Below, one piece after another: positions 63,048 through 64,000 of a DNA stretch of 64,000 bases; position 1 is the stretch's first letter, and the number at the start of each line of letters is the position of its first letter. The position numbers and the translations under genes are program-made. Location of the stretch: NCBI GenBank assembly GCA_029210325.1, contig JARGPU010000002.1, positions 124,001-188,000 of the forward strand, written 5' to 3'. The notes beneath the pieces are model-generated. The model had not been told where the DNA came from, searched no databases, and saw only the letters and a program-made list of their open reading frames with translations. The stretch is from Alcanivoracaceae bacterium. Its GTDB lineage: Bacteria; Pseudomonadota; Gammaproteobacteria; Pseudomonadales; Alcanivoracaceae.

Positions 63048-64000
63048 GTGTCACTGCATAAAAAGAAAACAGGCTTAATCCTTTCCGGAGGTGGCGCAAG
63101 GGCCGCCTATCAGGTCGGTGTGCTTATGGCCATCGCCGACATGGTGCCGCGCGGCACGCGTAATCCTTTTCCGATTATTTGTGGTACTTCTGCGGGCGCG
63201 TTGAATGCGGCGGCTCTAGCTGCCAACGCACATAACTACCGCATGGCGGTGAAGGGCTTGGAACGGGTCTGGTCCAACATCACTGCGGAGCAGGTTTATC
63301 GTACGGATCTTTATGCCTTCGCGCGCTCACTTTTTCGCTGGGCGCTGAGTGGCGTGTTATCTGGTAGTACACCGGTCAATAGCGCGTTGCTGGATAGCAC
63401 GCCGCTGCATAAGTTGATTGATCTGGTGATCAATTTCGAGCGCATTGAGCAGAGCCTGGAGCGCGGTGATCTGGATGCTCTGTCGATCAGTGCGACCAGC
63501 TACGGCAGTGGTGAATCAATTGCCTTTTTTCAGGGGCGCGAGGGAATTGAGGGTTGGCAGCGTGCCCGCCGTATTGGCCGGCCCGCGCGTATCGCCGCAC
63601 ATCATCTTTTGGCTTCGGCAGCAATTCCCATTCTGTTTCCTGCTATTGCTCTGGAAGGCCGATATTTTGGCGACGGGGCAGTGCGTCAGTTTGCCCCGGT
63701 CAGCCCTGCGCTGCACTTGGGCGCTGAGCGAGTGATGGTTATCGGTGTTTCCGGTAATAGCAGTGCCAGCCATCAGCGTGAAGTAACGGGTTACCCTTCA
63801 CTGGCTCAGGTGCTCGGTCACATTCTTAACAGTGTGTTTGTCGATACTCTGGAAGGGGATGTTGAGCGGCTTGAGCGCATTAACAAAACGTTGTCCGCTA
63901 TTCCGCTGAAGGAGCGGGAGAAGCAGGGCGTTAGTCTGCGCGAAGTGGAAGTATTGAAGATTTATCCTTCTCAGCCGATTGACGAGATCGCTGCGGGACA
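63048..64000 (+). CDS. Patatin-like phospholipase, 3' end beyond the window
   Basis: A patatin-family serine hydrolase missing from the ORF track because it runs off the window end with no stop. The first 317 residues show the oxyanion loop LILSGGGARAAYQVGVL, the nucleophile elbow IICGTSAGALNAAAL and the catalytic aspartate in FGDGAVRQFAP, so the Ser-Asp dyad is complete. The start is GTG with an AGGGAG Shine-Dalgarno, 39 nt after nqrM. No signal peptide is visible. Members cleave phospholipids or other lipid esters; the substrate is unknown. Confidence 0.88.
   Translation, partial: MSLHKKKTGLILSGGGARAAYQVGVLMAIADMVPRGTRNPFPIICGTSAGALNAAALAANAHNYRMAVKGLERVWSNITAEQVYRTDLYAFARSLFRWALSGVLSGSTPVNSALLDSTPLHKLIDLVINFERIEQSLERGDLDALSISATSYGSGESIAFFQGREGIEGWQRARRIGRPARIAAHHLLASAAIPILFPAIALEGRYFGDGAVRQFAPVSPALHLGAERVMVIGVSGNSSASHQREVTGYPSLAQVLGHILNSVFVDTLEGDVERLERINKTLSAIPLKEREKQGVSLREVEVLKIYPSQPIDEIAAG

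Noticed and set aside
1-64000. tRNA, rRNA, CRISPR arrays, insertion-sequence transposases and prophage genes
   Set aside because: None was recognised by eye on either strand; the only repeats seen are REP-type palindromes and the composite inverted repeat.

Overview
The window is a chromosomal segment from a gammaproteobacterium in the broad Pseudomonas/Oceanospirillales neighbourhood; an Alcanivorax-like marine organism fits best, but this is inference. Three things support it. The right half keeps a gene order known from Pseudomonas (psrA, nagZ, MTIP-type phosphorylase, csiV, mfd, long GAPDH, nqr). Short TGTAGGAGC-type REP palindromes of pseudomonad style are scattered between genes. A Na+-translocating NQR is present, which is common in marine bacteria. 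Almost every gene is on the + strand; only a thioesterase, an iron alcohol dehydrogenase, csiV and mfd are on the - strand.

Region 1 (1-2.9 kb) is housekeeping: the 3' end of rpsA, ihfB, lapB, pyrF and a small secreted ComEA-like helix-hairpin-helix protein. Region 2 (3.0-35.1 kb) is a large exopolysaccharide/capsule locus, sitting next to rpsA-ihfB where P. aeruginosa carries its O-antigen locus. It opens with the export machinery wza-wzb-wzc, then a beta-CASP metallo-beta-lactamase nuclease, a UDP-glucuronate-epimerase-like SDR, a TviB-type UDP-sugar dehydrogenase and an RfaH-type antiterminator. A textbook ops element (GGCGGTAGCGTG) follows rfaH and precedes an EPS-type MarR regulator and the dTDP-rhamnose genes rfbBDAC. 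Next come a PglK-like ABC flippase, an FkbM methyltransferase, six or seven glycosyltransferases, a PseB/CapD-like dehydratase, a sulfotransferase, an AsnB amidotransferase, an EpsG-type polymerase, the initiating WecA-type transferase, a YjbH-like outer-membrane protein and an unknown lipoprotein. The stretch from about 17 to 25 kb looks more AT-rich than its surroundings and holds one decayed acetyltransferase, as expected for the variable centre of such a locus.

Region 3 (35.2-40.5 kb) supplies nucleotide sugars: ugd, galU, a UGDH paralogue that has lost its catalytic cysteine and NAD-binding glycines, and pgi. This right flank resembles the galU-ugd-gpi end of Acinetobacter capsule loci. 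Region 4 (40.5-49.1 kb) holds the thioesterase/alcohol dehydrogenase pair, a conserved 80-aa protein, psrA with a recognisable PsrA operator, a cytoplasmic YkuD-domain protein next to nagZ (peptidoglycan recycling), an MscS channel, hpt coupled to an MTIP-type phosphorylase (purine salvage), a flavoprotein and csiV.

Region 5 (49.1-64 kb) holds mfd, tesB, a 479-aa GAPDH, the complete nqrABCDEF-apbE-nqrM operon with its flavin-attachment and maturation factors, and the start of a patatin-like phospholipase cut by the window end. The least explained non-coding DNA is a 380-bp composite inverted repeat between mfd and tesB, and a promoter-hairpin-terminator unit just upstream of nqrA.
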